This document shows positions 10,056 through 19,748 of a stretch of 64,000 nucleotides of DNA, in pieces. This stretch comes from Chitinophaga sp. MM2321 (GTDB taxonomy: Bacteria; Bacteroidota; Bacteroidia; Chitinophagales; Chitinophagaceae), in the NCBI RefSeq assembly GCF_964033635.1, contig NZ_OZ035533.1, forward strand, positions 1,178,001-1,242,000. The letters are read 5' to 3'. A model generated the notes under the pieces. The model was not told where the DNA came from. It was given only the letters and a program-made list of their open reading frames with translations, and searched no databases. The position numbers and the translations under genes are program-made. The stretch's first letter is position 1. The number at the start of each line of letters is the position of its first letter.

Positions 10056-11366
10056 TTACTGATGGTTTGTAGCCCAATGTTTCAAAAGTGTGATGGCATC
10101 ATAGAGCACGCCGGCTTCTCCCCGGAAATCGCCCGATCCTTTGGCTGCGCCTGTTTGAACATCATACCATTCATAAAAGCCTTTGTGTGCGATAACCCGT
10201 TCTATCATGGGATTGAGTTCATCAACCGCTTCATTTATAAATCCATTCGCAATCAGTGCCTGGATCATGCGTCCGCCAAACCAGGTCCAGTCGCCGGCAT
10301 TCTGATACACATAAGGATGCATATTGGGAAATTCCGCAGCGGGGTATGGTGGATATACCGTTATGCCGATAGTGGCGTATTTTTCTTTTGCTGCCGCCTG
10401 TACCATCTGCCTGTTAATGGCAGCTATTTCTTCCTTATTATGAAAACCGGCCAGGATAGCGCAGGTAGAGCCGCCTGTATATAAAATCGCTGCTTCGTTG
10501 AATGTTTTTGAAAACGGGCTGCCGTTTAAATAGAGATGTGGAATATATTTTTGGGCAGCAGGTTGCCATAAATATTTGCGGACATTTTTCCGGATACCGG
10601 CGGCCACTTCTCCCCAGTTCTTTGTAGATGTATAGTTATCGGGTTTTATGGCAAGAAAATCTTTGATGGCGATGACAAACATGGCGTTGTCGTAGATATC
10701 AATCGCCCATTTTGTTTTATCGTTTATGCGTACTCCCCAGCCTGTTTCCGGTTGTACATCGCCCCAGTCGACAGTAGTAGCGCCGGTGATCAGCCCGTAT
10801 TTGGCAGACCATCTTTCTTTCAGCAGGTATGACAGCGCGTTGTCCATCCGTTGCAATACTGTTTTGCCGGCTACTTCTTCCGTCAGAATGGATTGGTCGC
10901 CGGTAATGTCAATATATTTTCTGATGGCCTGTATCAGGGATGATTCCTGGTCTGTTTCCACGGTGTTTTTATGCGCAGCCCATTCCGGCGCCAGGTCGGA
11001 GTAACGGTATTCATAGCCAACGTAAGCCTTTTTTTTATCGATAAAACCATCTACGATATCGCCGTTGCTGCCCTGCATTTTGAAGAATAACAGCAACATC
11101 TCTTTTACTTTTTCTTTGGGAAGTACCTGTAGGGAGCCTTTGATAAAAGTGTTGAGATCCCTGATCCATACTTCTCCGTAGGAGGTGCCAGCGGAAAGAC
11201 CAGTGAGTAATTGCAGGGCGCGGGCTTGTATGGTATCAAGCCGGCTGTCTGCCAATATAGATTTTGCCAGCGTACCAGGATCCTTCGTTTGTGCGTGTGT
11301 TTGCAGAGAAAAGATGACGGGTGTCAGCAAAACGGTTATCACGGTGATGAGTAAGGTCTTTTTCAT
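10056..11366 (-). CDS. Secreted six-hairpin (alpha/alpha)6 glycosidase-like protein
   Basis: 436 residues with a signal peptide (cleavage near THAQTK). The rest looks like an (alpha/alpha)6-barrel glycosidase: VWIRDLNTFI, TVETDQESSLIQAIRKYIDITGD, DIYDNAMFVIAIKDF and GDWTWFGGRMIQAL are the types of motif seen in GH63/GH125-like and amylo-alpha-1,6-glucosidase-like proteins. I cannot assign one CAZy family. WIRD and the DWTWFGG segment are the likely acid-bearing regions. It has its own promoter at 11392-11422 and faces a GntR regulator, which probably controls it. It lies upstream of the mannoside SusC on the same strand, so a role in mannoside trimming is possible. Confidence 0.7.
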   Translation of the reverse strand: MKKTLLITVITVLLTPVIFSLQTHAQTKDPGTLAKSILADSRLDTIQARALQLLTGLSAGTSYGEVWIRDLNTFIKGSLQVLPKEKVKEMLLLFFKMQGSNGDIVDGFIDKKKAYVGYEYRYSDLAPEWAAHKNTVETDQESSLIQAIRKYIDITGDQSILTEEVAGKTVLQRMDNALSYLLKERWSAKYGLITGATTVDWGDVQPETGWGVRINDKTKWAIDIYDNAMFVIAIKDFLAIKPDNYTSTKNWGEVAAGIRKNVRKYLWQPAAQKYIPHLYLNGSPFSKTFNEAAILYTGGSTCAILAGFHNKEEIAAINRQMVQAAAKEKYATIGITVYPPYPAAEFPNMHPYVYQNAGDWTWFGGRMIQALIANGFINEAVDELNPMIERVIAHKGFYEWYDVQTGAAKGSGDFRGEAGVLYDAITLLKHWATNHQ

Positions 11367-11391
11367 ATGCTGGTTGACTGGGTAATATGTA

Positions 11392-11422
11392 CAAACATAT
11401 AAACATGTGGCTATATTAGCAA
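11392..11422 (-). promoter_or_regulatory. Promoter with overlapping palindrome for the glycosidase gene
   Basis: On the minus strand, TTG (11422-11420), 20 bp, then TATGTTTG (11399-11392) match the Bacteroidetes sigma consensus (TTG, TAnnTTTG). The -7 box overlaps the inverted repeat ATATGT-ACAA-ACATAT (11385-11400), a plausible operator for the divergent GntR/UTRA regulator. Confidence 0.65.
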
Positions 11423-11611
11423 AAAATGTTTTTGGACGGTAAATAAAGGATTTGTTTTTTTATTAATATCTGATATACATCTCTTTTAAAAATATTTTTT
11501 ATTGATATATAAAATATTCTTGTCTGCTTTCCGCTGTGTTTGATTATACATACTTTAAAAAATGCGGCTGTAAAATGCTTTTTTTGATATTTTTCCAGTT
11601 GCTTTGCACAC

Positions 11612-12343
11612 ATGTATTTTAGCATAGATCATAAAAATCCCCTGCCACTGCATGTTCAGGCGGAAAACCTGTTGCGTTCCATGATTAAGGACCAACAGTA
11701 TGCCGATGGAAAATTTTTGCCGAATGAAGTACAGTTAGCAAAACAGCTGGCGATATCCAGGTCTACTTTGCGGCATGCATTAAATAAACTGGTGTACGAA
11801 GGATTGCTGGTCAGAAAAAAAGGCGTAGGTACAAAAGTGGCTGCACCCACCATCAGTTCAAAATCAAAAAACTGGCTCAGCTTCACGCAGGAAATGAATG
11901 CACGCGGTATCGCGATTAAAAATTTTGAATTGCATGTTACCTGGGTAACACCCGATGAAAACATTGCCAATTTTTTTGAGATCAGTCCTACTAAAAAGAT
12001 CCTGAAACTGGAAAGGCTGCGGGGCAAGACAGAAGGCCCGTTCGTTTATTTTATTTCCTATTTCCATCCACGGGTAGGACTTACAGGAGAAGAGGATTTT
12101 AAACGGCAGCTATATGATATCCTCGAAAAAGATTACATGGTAATCGCTACTTTATCCAAAGAAGAAATCAGTGCTAAAACAGCGGATAAATTTATTGCCG
12201 CCAAACTGGAACTGGAACCGGGTAGTCCTATCCTTTTCAGAAAACGGTTTGTATACGATCAGGGTGAGCGCCCCATCGAATACAACGTGGGCTATTACCG
12301 GGCCGATAGTTTCGTATATACGGTAGAAAGCAGAAGAGAGTAG
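11612..12343 (+). CDS. GntR-family transcriptional regulator (UTRA domain)
   Basis: 243 residues. N-terminal winged helix (residues ~5-75: PLHVQAENLLRSMI, LPNEVQLAKQLAISRSTLRH, ALNKLVYEGLLVRKKGVGT) followed by a UTRA effector domain (~90-240, with LKLERLRG and ILFRKRFVYDQ). This is the HutC/NagR subfamily, whose ligands are often sugar phosphates such as GlcN-6-P. It diverges from the six-hairpin glycosidase gene; the palindrome in the shared gap is the obvious candidate site. The link to the amino-sugar locus downstream is inferred from family and position. Confidence 0.9.
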   Translation: MYFSIDHKNPLPLHVQAENLLRSMIKDQQYADGKFLPNEVQLAKQLAISRSTLRHALNKLVYEGLLVRKKGVGTKVAAPTISSKSKNWLSFTQEMNARGIAIKNFELHVTWVTPDENIANFFEISPTKKILKLERLRGKTEGPFVYFISYFHPRVGLTGEEDFKRQLYDILEKDYMVIATLSKEEISAKTADKFIAAKLELEPGSPILFRKRFVYDQGERPIEYNVGYYRADSFVYTVESRRE

Positions 12344-12369
12344 GGGGTGCGTTTTAATATCCTCCCCCT
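12342..12369 (+). terminator. Possible weak terminator after the GntR gene
   Basis: AGGGGG (12342-12347) can pair with CCCCCT (12364-12369) across a 16-nt loop just after the stop codon. The following sequence is TG-rich rather than a clean T tract, so termination may be partial. Confidence 0.35.
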
Positions 12370-12500
12370 GTTGTTGTTAACCTATCTCTTTGCATTTTGC
12401 AAATCTTTTCCTATTTTTCACTTCCAAGCCTGTAATCAGAGATTCCGACCGCCATACCATAATCTTTTTGTTTTCTCATAACACATCAATATATCCGAGG

Positions 12501-13097
12501 ATGGAGTACGCTGTACCAAACGAACCCGATCTCATCAGAAGAGTGATAAAAGGAGATAAAGATGCTTTCCGGGAGATCTATGATCACTACCGGGGCAATA
12601 TCTTTTCGTATGCCTGTAATCTTACAAAATCAAAGGAAACAGCGCACGAGATCGTGCAAATGGTATTTATTCGTTTATGGTTGAAGAGAGAACAGATTAA
12701 TCCTGATCTGCACTTCGGCGCCTACATCAAAAAGGCTACCCTGCACCATGTATTGAATTTTATAAAGAAAACTGCGCGGGAACAGCAATTGCAGGAAAAC
12801 GTGTACCAGCGCATGGAAGCCATGCGGAACACGACGGAAGAAGAACTGCTGCTGAAAGAACTGCAACAGGTGTACCGGGCCGCTATTGAAAAATTGCCGC
12901 CACAAAAAAAACTGATCTATTGTTTAAGCCGTCATGATGAACTGACACATGAAGAAATTGCCCAACGATTAAAAATCTCCAAATATACCGTGAACAATCA
13001 CCTCGTAGAGGCGCTCCGCCTTGTACGTAACTATATTCACACCCATGCCGATCTGGCCAGCTTCCTCATTGCCCTGTTGATTGCGGAATGGTTTTGA
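12501..13097 (+). CDS. ECF RNA polymerase sigma factor (Bacteroidetes sigma-70 family 1)
   Basis: 198 residues from ATG 12501 (MEYAVPNEPDLIRRVIKGD); the frame is open further upstream, but only this start gives the family N-terminus. Region 2 is AFREIYDHYRGNIFSYACNLTKSKETAHEIVQMVFIRLW (given here as a 39-residue block at about 22-60 whose key parts are FREIYDHY, AHEIVQMVF and RLW). Region 4 is HDELTHEEIAQRLKISKYTV, then NNHLVEALRLVR. It pairs with the FecR gene 88 bp downstream and should direct polymerase to the SusC operon when released. Confidence 0.92.
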   Translation: MEYAVPNEPDLIRRVIKGDKDAFREIYDHYRGNIFSYACNLTKSKETAHEIVQMVFIRLWLKREQINPDLHFGAYIKKATLHHVLNFIKKTAREQQLQENVYQRMEAMRNTTEEELLLKELQQVYRAAIEKLPPQKKLIYCLSRHDELTHEEIAQRLKISKYTVNNHLVEALRLVRNYIHTHADLASFLIALLIAEWF

Positions 13098-13185
13098 AAA
13101 AAATGTCCGCCAACTAGTTATATCCCTTCCGGCCGTTGTATAGCTATATATGGTATTGCTTTTATGATCATCTAATTACCTGCCC

Positions 13186-14184
13186 TTGGAAGACAACGAA
13201 CAACTGAAATACCTGTATGGGCGTTACCTGCGCAATCAAAGCAGCAGGGAAGAGCTACAGGCATTTTTTACCCTGGTGAATACGCTTCCCGACGAAGCGC
13301 AGATCAGATCACTGTTGTCGCGCAGCTGGGAAGAGGCAGAGTGGCAGCCGGATACCGGTGATGCACACACGCCGCTCTATTTCCCAAGTGAAGCAACCAC
13401 CCCCGTGATACCGTTACGGCGGCGTTACCAATGGTGGAAACTGGCCGCAGCTCTCATAACAGGCATAGCATTACTGGCCTATGGCTGGCAGCAGTCGCGT
13501 GTACAACCGCTGGCATTCCTGGAAAAAACAACCGCCATCCGCCAACAGGTAAAGGTTACGTTGCCGGACAGCTCCGTTGTATGGTTACATGCAGCCAGCA
13601 AGCTCCGTTACCCGGAGAAATTTGACGGAAAAAACAGGGAAGTTTTCCTGGAAGGAAAAGCTTTCTTTGAGATCCATCCCGATGCAGGAAAACCATTCCT
13701 GGTACACAGCGGCGGATTAACCACCACCGTATTGGGAACTTCTTTCAATATTGACGCTTACGACGATGCGGAACATATAGCCGTTACCGTTATAAGCGGC
13801 AGCGTAAGGGTAACCGACTCACTGAAAGTACTGGACGTTTTGCTGCCGGCACAGCAGATCAACTATAATAAACGCCGGCAGGCATTTGCCAAAACAGTGG
13901 TAGACACCACTGCCTGCGTAGCCTGGACAACCGGTAAGATAAAATTTGACGAAGAAAAAATGTCGGCAATAGCAGAAGAGCTGGAACGCTGGTACGGTGT
14001 ACAATTCCTGTTCAAAGATGATGCCCTGTGCAATTGCCGCTACACCGCCAGCTTTGATGACAACACCAGCCTGGAAAAACTGCTGGATGTAATCTGCACG
14101 GTGAATAATATACGGTATACCATCAACGAAAAACAAACCACCGTTACGCTTACCGGAAAAGGCTGCCCGGACAATAGTCATTAA
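13186..14184 (+). CDS. FecR-family anti-sigma factor
   Basis: 332 residues from a TTG start; an in-frame stop lies 21 bp upstream and no ATG is available, so TTG (or the CTG at 13180) must be used. Cytoplasmic N-terminal part, one membrane helix at about 86-102 (WKLAAALITGIALLAYGW), then the FecR domain in the periplasm (VTLPDSSVVWLHAASKLRYP, TVLGTSFNIDAY, VTVISGSVRV) and a C-terminal secretin/STN-like DUF4974 segment. It holds the upstream ECF factor inactive and receives the signal from the STN domain of the downstream SusC. Confidence 0.92.
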   Translation: MEDNEQLKYLYGRYLRNQSSREELQAFFTLVNTLPDEAQIRSLLSRSWEEAEWQPDTGDAHTPLYFPSEATTPVIPLRRRYQWWKLAAALITGIALLAYGWQQSRVQPLAFLEKTTAIRQQVKVTLPDSSVVWLHAASKLRYPEKFDGKNREVFLEGKAFFEIHPDAGKPFLVHSGGLTTTVLGTSFNIDAYDDAEHIAVTVISGSVRVTDSLKVLDVLLPAQQINYNKRRQAFAKTVVDTTACVAWTTGKIKFDEEKMSAIAEELERWYGVQFLFKDDALCNCRYTASFDDNTSLEKLLDVICTVNNIRYTINEKQTTVTLTGKGCPDNSH

Positions 14185-14278
14185 ACAACCAAAAGAGATA
14201 TACTATGTTACTGCTTCCTGCTAAGCCGCCATGATGGGCGCTGATCATTCACATGTTTATAATCAGGCGAAATAAAAA

Positions 14279-14306
14279 GAACCGTCCTGCTGTAACAGGG
14301 CGGTTC
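14279..14306 (+). terminator. Strong hairpin between fecR and SusC
   Basis: GAACCGTCCTG (14279-14289), loop CTGTAA, CAGGGCGGTTC (14296-14306): an 11-bp stem with one G-T pair. No T tract follows, so it may act as a terminator/attenuator or an mRNA processing block separating low-level regulators from high-level SusC expression. Confidence 0.6.
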
Positions 14307-14351
14307 AGGCGAGTTCTATCTTCCAAAAAATAATAAAACCCATGTAAAACT

Positions 14352-17300
14352 ATGCAAATTTTTACAAAAGGGGAGCGTATGCCCGGCAGGCATGCGGCGT
14401 TCATGCCTTTCAGACAGTCCTCTCTCCGAATCCTGCTAAAGCTTATGCGCTACTCATCTCTGGTTACCCTGTTCGTCTGCCTGCTTTCTGCCACCCTGGA
14501 AGCACATACATCCCATGCGCAAACGCTGAAGGATGTCAGGATCAGCCTTGCCGTAGAGAACGAACCTGTAAAAGAGGTACTGAAGAAAATTGAAGCAGCT
14601 ACCCGGTTTAATTTTGTCTACAACCCCGACCAGCTATGGCTCGGTGAACGGGTCACCGTAAAGGTGAGAGAAACATCGGTAGATAAAATTTTACACCACT
14701 TGCTCGATGCCCGGCAAATTCTGTTCAAACAGAATGACCTCCATATCATCCTGTTAAAAAACAATAACCCGCCTGCACTGAAAACCCCGGCATTACCGCT
14801 GGTAGACCGGGAACAATCAAAACCGTTACCGGTTTCAGGTAAGGTCACCGCGAAAAGCGGAGAAGGTTTACCCGGTGTGAATGTGCGTATTAAAGGCAGT
14901 AATAAAGGCACATCTACTGATGCGGAAGGCAACTATACCATCACAGTGGAAAAGGGGGCGGTGCTCCTCTTTTCTTCTTTAGGTTTTCAAACACAGGAAG
15001 TACGGGTAACCGGTGAGTCATCGCTCAATATCATCCTGCAGGTAGATGTGACCGGTCTGAATGACATTGTGGTGGTAGGTTACGGCACACAGAAGAAAAT
15101 GGACCTTACCGGCGCTGTAACGACCGTGGATGTACGAAAAAACCTGGGCTCGCGGCCTATCACCGATGTGGCGCGTGGTCTGCAAGGTGTGGTACCGGGA
15201 TTAACGATCACCACGATCTCCGGCGACCTGGGACAGGAACCCAGGATCAGGCTGAGAGGATTGCATGGCTCGCTCAACACTGGTTCCGCCGGCGCCAAAC
15301 CTTTGATACTGGTAGATAACGTAGAGATACCCAGTTTACAGATGATCAACCCCGAAGATATTGAGTCTATCTCCGTCCTGAAAGATGCGGCATCTTCTTC
15401 TATTTATGGTACACGTGCTGCATTCGGAGTAGTACTCATCACCACAAAAACAGGTAAAAAAGGAACGCCCGCCCGCATCACTTACTCCAATAATATTTCA
15501 TGGGCCAAGCCTACGGTGCTGCCAAAAATAGCCTCCGGTGCTGAAGGCGCGGAAGCCACGCTCACCGCACTACGCAGGGCCGATCCTGATGCCAAACAAT
15601 TTGGTGTATTAGGAATGTGGTATAACGAAGCATCCATTGAAAAAATAAAAGACTGGGAAAAACAATACGGCGGACAAGACCTGGGCGATGAAATGGTGAA
15701 GGGCCGCGACTTTGACATTCTCGGTGGTAAACTTTTCTTCTACCGCCCCTGGGATGCCGGCAAAATGTATATGCGCGACTGGTCGCCACAACAAAAACAT
15801 GATATAAATGTAAGCGGCGGCAGTGCCAGCACTAGCTACAACCTGGGCCTGGGCTATCTCGGACAGAAAGGCGTGATCAAAGTAAACCCTGATAAATATA
15901 CCCGCTATAACCTGAACCTCGGTATCAATTCTACCGTGAATAAATGGCTGGATATACGCGGCAAAGTACTGATCTCCAACTCGGAAAATGTGAGCCCGTT
16001 CAACTTCGGCAGTGCTACCTACAGTCCCTGGTTTTATCTCTACCGGTGGCCCGCTACCTATCCTTATGGTACCTATGAAGGGAAAAAATTCAGGGGTACA
16101 CCCAACGATGTGGAACAGGCAAAACTGGACCGCGATAAAAATAATCTCTCCCGGTTATCGGTAGGCGGTACTATCAAGGTAATAGACGGATTGACCATTG
16201 ATGCAGACTACACTTATTCTTCTACCAACAGGCATCTGCATCAGACAGGCGGCGGCACCATGGGCTGGAACTTCTGGGCATTTAATGGCGAAGACCTGGA
16301 GTATACACAATACCAGAATACTTCGTATAACAAGGCACGGTATTTTTCTGCATGGAGTAATGTGAATACAGGCAAAGCATTTGCCACTTACAAAAAGGAT
16401 ATTCAGGATCATTCCTTTAAAATAATAGCTGGTGGTGATATAGAGCTGTATGAGTATACAGACCAGTCATCCGAACGCAGGGGCTTGTTGTCACCGGATA
16501 AAGGTGAATTACAGTTAGCTACCGGCGACCAGTTTGTAGATGGCACCAATAATGCCTGGTCTACCCTTGGGTTTTTCGGTCGTTTGAATTATGCTTACAA
16601 AGATAAATACCTGTTGGAAGTAAACGGCCGGTATGATGGCTCATCGCGGTTTCCGCGTGATCAGCAGTGGGGTTTCTTTCCATCTGTATCCGCAGGTTAT
16701 GTGTTGAGTGAAGAGTCTTTTATGCGCGCCATCCGTCCTGCATTATCGTTCTTTAAAGTAAGGGGATCTTATGGTGCTATCGGTAACCAGGTAGTAGGTA
16801 CTAACCGTTTCCTGTCTATCATGAGTGCTTCCAATTCCAACTGGTTATTGCCCGCCAGCAACCAGGTTACTTTAAGTACGCCTACCGTACTCTCGCCGGT
16901 GCTTACCTGGGAAACCATCAAAACAATTGATGTAGGCGCAGATGCACGGTTGCTGGATGATAAAGTAGGGATTACATTCGACTGGTTCAAACGTACTACC
17001 AGTAATATGATTTCTCCCGGTGTTACACTTCCTTCTTCCTTTGGCGCTACTTCGCCCGTAAGAAATTATGGCGAGATGCAGGGAACAGGATGGGAACTGG
17101 CAGTGGATTTCAATCATACTTTTAACAATGGCCTGCACCTGGGTGTAACCGCATCTTTATCTGATGTAAAAGAAAAAATCACCCGCTTTTCCAGCAAAAC
17201 AAGGTCGTTGCCGGGTACCATCGAAGAAGCGAATGGTACTTACTATGAAGGCATGACAGTAGGAGAGATATGGGGATATGAAACAGATAGATTATTTACG

Positions 17301-18020
17301 GAAGATGATTTCCAGGGCAAGGATGGAAACGGGCACTGGATCTATAAACCCGGCGTTGCTTCTCAAAAGAAAATGGAAGAAGCACCCTTTTTCTTTGGTC
17401 CCGGAGATGTGAAATATAAAGACCTCAATGGTGATTCCGTCATCTTCAATGGTTCCAATACAGTAGATGATCCGGGTGATAAAAGGATCATCGGTAATTC
17501 AACGCCCCGTTACATGTATGGGTTGCGTGTCAGTGCCGACTGGAAAGGGTTTGATCTGGATCTGTTTTTCCAGGGCGTAGGCAAACGCGAGTTCTGGGGA
17601 AGTGGTCCGCTTGTTTTTCCCGGATTTAATGCCAGCGAAGCGTGGTATAAAAATGGAATGGACTACTGGACCCCGCAAAATACCGGTGCATTTTATCCCC
17701 GCCCGGCATCTTATGATGAATCGATCAACCGGTGGAACTATCAGCCGCAAACAAGGTATTTGCTGAACATGGCTTACCTGAGAATGAAGAATATAACGGT
17801 AGGGTATACACTACCGAAGCAGGTGACCAACAGGATGCACCTGGAGCGGGTACGCATCTATTTCAGCGGAGAAAATCTTTTTGAATTTGATCACCTGAAG
17901 GCACCCATTGATCCGGAAATTGATTTCAGTCAGTCGCAGCTGGATAATGACCCCGGCGGATTTGGACGTGTTTATCCTTACCGCCGGACATTTTCAGGTG
18001 GTTTACAGGTAACCTTTTAA
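14352..18020 (+). CDS. SusC/RagA TonB-dependent receptor with STN signalling domain
   Basis: 1222 residues. After a long N-terminus with a signal segment (SLVTLFVCLLSATLEAHT), an STN domain (about 58-130: VKEVLKKIEAATRFNFVYNP) is followed by a carboxypeptidase-like domain (~160-235), the SusC signature DIVVVGYGTQKKMDLTGAVT, a plug and the barrel. The STN domain is the hallmark of transducers that signal to FecR, and the ECF/FecR pair is encoded just upstream. Likely substrate: an amino-sugar oligosaccharide, inferred from nagA and the GH9-deacetylase downstream. Confidence 0.95.
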   Translation: MQIFTKGERMPGRHAAFMPFRQSSLRILLKLMRYSSLVTLFVCLLSATLEAHTSHAQTLKDVRISLAVENEPVKEVLKKIEAATRFNFVYNPDQLWLGERVTVKVRETSVDKILHHLLDARQILFKQNDLHIILLKNNNPPALKTPALPLVDREQSKPLPVSGKVTAKSGEGLPGVNVRIKGSNKGTSTDAEGNYTITVEKGAVLLFSSLGFQTQEVRVTGESSLNIILQVDVTGLNDIVVVGYGTQKKMDLTGAVTTVDVRKNLGSRPITDVARGLQGVVPGLTITTISGDLGQEPRIRLRGLHGSLNTGSAGAKPLILVDNVEIPSLQMINPEDIESISVLKDAASSSIYGTRAAFGVVLITTKTGKKGTPARITYSNNISWAKPTVLPKIASGAEGAEATLTALRRADPDAKQFGVLGMWYNEASIEKIKDWEKQYGGQDLGDEMVKGRDFDILGGKLFFYRPWDAGKMYMRDWSPQQKHDINVSGGSASTSYNLGLGYLGQKGVIKVNPDKYTRYNLNLGINSTVNKWLDIRGKVLISNSENVSPFNFGSATYSPWFYLYRWPATYPYGTYEGKKFRGTPNDVEQAKLDRDKNNLSRLSVGGTIKVIDGLTIDADYTYSSTNRHLHQTGGGTMGWNFWAFNGEDLEYTQYQNTSYNKARYFSAWSNVNTGKAFATYKKDIQDHSFKIIAGGDIELYEYTDQSSERRGLLSPDKGELQLATGDQFVDGTNNAWSTLGFFGRLNYAYKDKYLLEVNGRYDGSSRFPRDQQWGFFPSVSAGYVLSEESFMRAIRPALSFFKVRGSYGAIGNQVVGTNRFLSIMSASNSNWLLPASNQVTLSTPTVLSPVLTWETIKTIDVGADARLLDDKVGITFDWFKRTTSNMISPGVTLPSSFGATSPVRNYGEMQGTGWELAVDFNHTFNNGLHLGVTASLSDVKEKITRFSSKTRSLPGTIEEANGTYYEGMTVGEIWGYETDRLFTEDDFQGKDGNGHWIYKPGVASQKKMEEAPFFFGPGDVKYKDLNGDSVIFNGSNTVDDPGDKRIIGNSTPRYMYGLRVSADWKGFDLDLFFQGVGKREFWGSGPLVFPGFNASEAWYKNGMDYWTPQNTGAFYPRPASYDESINRWNYQPQTRYLLNMAYLRMKNITVGYTLPKQVTNRMHLERVRIYFSGENLFEFDHLKAPIDPEIDFSQSQLDNDPGGFGRVYPYRRTFSGGLQVTF

Positions 18021-18038
18021 CAGCTAAAAAAAATCAGG

Positions 18039-19739
18039 ATGGATAAGAAAATATACTTGTTGCTGTTCTTCTTACTGCTGGCAGGTGCATGTAAGAACAA
18101 GGTGGATGATTTTCTGACGAGGCTTCCGCCCGATAAAATGACAGACCCTGAATACTGGGCCAATGAACAGAGTGTAAGAACATTTGCGTGGGGTTTTTAC
18201 CCGATCTATTTTACGGGTTATGGTTCAGGATGGACGTGGGGTAAGTATTTCTCTGGGCAGTCGCTCAATGATGACTTTGCGCCCACCGCACCTTCGCAGT
18301 TTACACAGAATGTTCCTGCCACCAGCACCGGCTGGAGCTTTACCAACGTAAGAAAAGCGAACCTGTTCATCGATAGGATTCACCTGGTACCGATGGAAGA
18401 AGAAGCCATCAAACACTGGGAAGGAGTGGGCCGTTTTTTCAGGGGAATGGAATATTCGGCATTGGTGAGAAAGTTTGGAGATATGCCCTGGTATGGAAAG
18501 GTGTTGGACGAAAACGATACGCAGGAGTTGTTTCGTCCGCGGGATCCGCGTGCGGTAGTAATGGATAGTGTGCTGGCAGATTTTAAATTCGCCGCCGAAA
18601 ATGTGCGTGCAAGTGATGGCGAAAAAGGATTGACGGTGAATAAATATGTGGTGCTGGCATTTATGTCAAAAGTATTTTTATTTGAAGGCACCTGGATGAA
18701 ATACCGTGATAACAATAGCGCCAAAGCAAAGGAATACCTGGAAGCCGCGAAGTGGGCGGCCGATAAAGTAATGACGGATGGAGGCTATGCAGTAGGACCG
18801 GATTATCGTGCGCTGTTCAGCTCCCTGGATCTGGGCGGTAATCCTGAAATGATCCTCTATCGCCGGTATGAAACGGGCTTGCTGACCCATTGTCTCATGA
18901 GCTATGTGAATACTGAAGGACAAACAGGCGCCAGCAAAAATGCCGTTGAATCTTATCTCTGTAAAGATGGTTTGCCGGTGGGTATATCACCGTTGTACAA
19001 AGGAGATAAGCAGATAGCCGATGTAATGACAGACAGGGACCCGCGTATGTACGGGACTTTTGTGCAGGTATTACGTTTGAATGGATTGATTGGCCAGCCT
19101 TCTACTACCGGTTATGCCGTGTTGAAATTTCTGAATGATGATATCAAGGATAAGCTGGAAGGCACGTCTTTATTGAATCCTACAGATGCGCCTGTGATCC
19201 GTTATGGAGAAGTATTGCTGAATTATGCAGAAGCCTGCGCCGAGTTGGGTACGGTCACCCAATCTGATCTGGACCGTTCCATTAACCAGTTGAGAAGCAG
19301 GGCGGGAGTCAATATTCCGCCGTTGCAGGTAGTGGGCGTGTTACCGGCCGTAAACGGAACGGTATACGACGATCCGCGCCGCGATCCTGCCGTACCCGCC
19401 ATGATATGGGAGATCCGCCGGGAACGCCGCATAGAAATGATGATGGAAGGCATCCGGTATGATGACCTTCGGCGCTGGGGCAAGCTGGCGTACACCGATA
19501 CCAAAGCCAACAAGGATATCAACCTGGGCGCCTGGATCAAAAAATCGGACTATCCACCGGAGCTGAACGTAGTGTTGGAAAATAATGCAGCAGAAGGTTA
19601 TATCATGCCGGCGGTACAAGCCGGATCTCAACGTATCTTTAGTGACCCGAAAGTGTACCTGGATCCTTTGCCTTTGGATCAGATTAAACTGTACAAAGAC
19701 CAGGGGGTAGACTTGAAACAGAACCCGGGGTGGAATTAA
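18039..19739 (+). CDS. SusD/RagB-family outer-membrane lipoprotein
   Basis: 566 residues. Lipoprotein signal with Cys18 (LLAGACKNKVDDFL). SusD hallmarks include WEGVGRFFRGMEYSALVRKF, GDMPWYGKVL and the C-terminal VIRYGEVLLNYAEACAELG followed by WEIRRERRIEMMMEGIRYDD. Surface glycan-binding partner of the SusC 18 bp upstream. Confidence 0.93.
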   Translation: MDKKIYLLLFFLLLAGACKNKVDDFLTRLPPDKMTDPEYWANEQSVRTFAWGFYPIYFTGYGSGWTWGKYFSGQSLNDDFAPTAPSQFTQNVPATSTGWSFTNVRKANLFIDRIHLVPMEEEAIKHWEGVGRFFRGMEYSALVRKFGDMPWYGKVLDENDTQELFRPRDPRAVVMDSVLADFKFAAENVRASDGEKGLTVNKYVVLAFMSKVFLFEGTWMKYRDNNSAKAKEYLEAAKWAADKVMTDGGYAVGPDYRALFSSLDLGGNPEMILYRRYETGLLTHCLMSYVNTEGQTGASKNAVESYLCKDGLPVGISPLYKGDKQIADVMTDRDPRMYGTFVQVLRLNGLIGQPSTTGYAVLKFLNDDIKDKLEGTSLLNPTDAPVIRYGEVLLNYAEACAELGTVTQSDLDRSINQLRSRAGVNIPPLQVVGVLPAVNGTVYDDPRRDPAVPAMIWEIRRERRIEMMMEGIRYDDLRRWGKLAYTDTKANKDINLGAWIKKSDYPPELNVVLENNAAEGYIMPAVQAGSQRIFSDPKVYLDPLPLDQIKLYKDQGVDLKQNPGWN

Positions 19740-19748
19740 AAATATCAT

